Source of the DNA: Bacteroidota bacterium
GTDB taxonomy: Bacteria; Bacteroidota; Bacteroidia; AKYH767-A; OLB10
Reading direction: 5' to 3'
Assembly (NCBI GenBank): GCA_023251535.1
Contig: JAHEYP010000019.1
Span: 23,084 to 71,742 of the forward strand
DNA: 48,659 nucleotides
Positions 47,872 to 48,659 of the stretch are shown here, in pieces (positions within the stretch are counted from its first letter, which is position 1; each line of letters opens with the position of its first letter). The notes under the pieces are model-generated. The model searched no databases. It worked only from the letters and a program-made list of their open reading frames with translations, and was not told the origin of the DNA. Position numbers and translations under genes: made by a program.

Positions 47872-48659
47872 ATGAAGGCAGCATCAGAATACGATAAATT
47901 ATTGATTGAATATCGCGAGTTGCAATTGCGTGCTTCTAAGCTAGCGAATGTTGAACAGCAGCTAATAAATACTCGCGATCGCCTTGATCATGAATTAGAA
48001 CTGTATAAAAGGCTCCATTCCTTTAATTCGAAAGCCTTAAAGGATCTCGATGATCGTGAATTTTCAAGCCTTATAGCAGAAGTAATAGTTGATATTTTTG
48101 AAATTGAATCCGCTATAGTTTTTTATCAAAGCGAAGGTGTTGAACAAGAAAGAATAATAAGCATAGAGGGCCCATTTTTGGAGAATTTCAGCAACAATCA
48201 AATTATTGATGCTATGACAATGCTGTCAGCAGAGTTTGATAAAAAGCAAGCAATAATAGTAAAGAATGATTTGATTAAAAATGTTGAAGTTTTGGATAAA
48301 TTTAATGAAGGTTTATTCTTTAGTTATATTGATAAAGAGTTAGGTTATTCAATTTGCCTTGGAGGATTTGTTTCCATTGAAAACTCTCCCTTGTATCAAA
48401 AGTTGGAGGAAAGGCATGAAGCTTTTTTTGGTGTGTTCGTACAGCAAATTCAATCCTTGTATTCTAATCGTCAAAAAAGTGAAAAAATAAAAGCACAAAT
48501 AAGACGAATTTCTATCTCTGAAATTGAATTGAGAAAGCTTTCGCTTATAGCTACCAAAACAAAAAATGGTGTAATTATTACTGACAATGAAGGTAAAATA
48601 GAGTGGGTGAATGAATCATTTGAATCAACAACAGGCTTTACACTTTCAGAAATAGTAGG
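47872..48659 (+). CDS. Sensor protein with coiled coil, GAF-like and PAS domains (5' part only)
   Basis: Open from the ATG at 47872 to the window end, 262 codons, so truncated by the edge. Residues ~1-45 are a heptad-rich helix (Y-R-E-L-Q-L-R-A-S-K-L ... L-D-H-E-L-E-L). Residues ~50-200 look like a GAF-type domain (F-S-S-L-I-A-E-V-I-V-D-I-F, S-I-C-L-G-G-F-V-S-I-E-N). A second helix (~205-228) leads into a PAS domain (N-G-V-I-I-T-D-N-E-G-K-I-E-W-V-N-E-S-F). There is no signal and no membrane segment so far. The missing C-terminus is expected to be a histidine kinase or other output. It is 30 bp after the FIST gene, so the pair is likely one operon. Confidence 0.8.
   Translation, partial: MKAASEYDKLLIEYRELQLRASKLANVEQQLINTRDRLDHELELYKRLHSFNSKALKDLDDREFSSLIAEVIVDIFEIESAIVFYQSEGVEQERIISIEGPFLENFSNNQIIDAMTMLSAEFDKKQAIIVKNDLIKNVEVLDKFNEGLFFSYIDKELGYSICLGGFVSIENSPLYQKLEERHEAFFGVFVQQIQSLYSNRQKSEKIKAQIRRISISEIELRKLSLIATKTKNGVIITDNEGKIEWVNESFESTTGFTLSEIV

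Overview
The window reads as an AT-rich chromosome segment of a member of the Bacteroidota. Support comes from a PorZ homologue and a type IX secretion (T9SS) sorting domain, TonB proteins and a TonB-dependent receptor with a carboxypeptidase-regulatory-like domain, a DUF3109 protein, and repeated matches to the Bacteroidota sigma factor promoter (-33 TTTG, -7 TAnnTTTG). The best promoter match lies just upstream of a tRNA (46221-46251). I cannot name the genus. The window begins inside a 198-bp tandem repeat and ends inside a sensor gene, so neither edge is a natural boundary.

Layout. 1-541: non-coding array of 198-bp repeats, each of the two full copies ending in a terminator-like hairpin. 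604-3665 (minus): anchorless secreted TonB-C protein, DUF3109 protein, class A beta-lactamase-related serine hydrolase, tRNA-Leu(CAA). 4077-6637 (plus): prs, rplY/ctc and pth, then a tiny protein that is almost only a T9SS sorting domain. 6684-10992 (minus): AlgJ-like SGNH protein coupled to an AlgI-like MBOAT O-acyltransferase, then aspS. 11174-18527: porZ, two small-family membrane proteins read divergently, an M1 aminopeptidase lipoprotein and tonB. 18700-23793 (plus): His-rich membrane protein, hflX, comF, free-methionine-R-sulfoxide reductase, Ig-like lipoprotein and a RidA-family protein. 23790-31069 (minus): reverse transcriptase, cytochrome c-DoxX fusion, an ABC importer of the TrpXYZ type, and an unrecognised helical protein. 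31162-35470 (plus): two amidohydrolase-like exported proteins. 35505-43731 (minus): a TPR / membrane / winged-helix operon, tryptophan 2,3-dioxygenase, YugP-type peptidase, an ABC-2 exporter, and a TonB-dependent receptor coupled to a small HExxH protein. 43862-48659 (plus): dprA, kbl, tRNA(CAU), FIST protein and the start of a GAF/PAS sensor.

How genes fit together. The core is housekeeping (nucleotide precursor PRPP, translation, tRNA charging, ribosome rescue and repair). Envelope functions dominate the rest: T9SS surface attachment, TonB energy transduction, polysaccharide or surface O-acetylation and exported hydrolases. Tryptophan-related genes recur without being adjacent: a TrpXYZ-like importer, a tryptophan dioxygenase and a RidA protein resembling 2-aminomuconate deaminase.

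Most unusual items: the structured 198-bp repeat array with a compensatory base-pair change; a stand-alone reverse transcriptase with a YIDN active site, a helical C-terminal extension and no room for a flanking template RNA; a cytochrome c-DoxX fusion directly upstream of it; a 112-residue HExxH membrane protein translationally coupled to a TonB receptor; and several palindromes that look like operators, one in the promoter of an operon encoding its own winged-helix protein. All functional statements rest on sequence reading; no database search was run.
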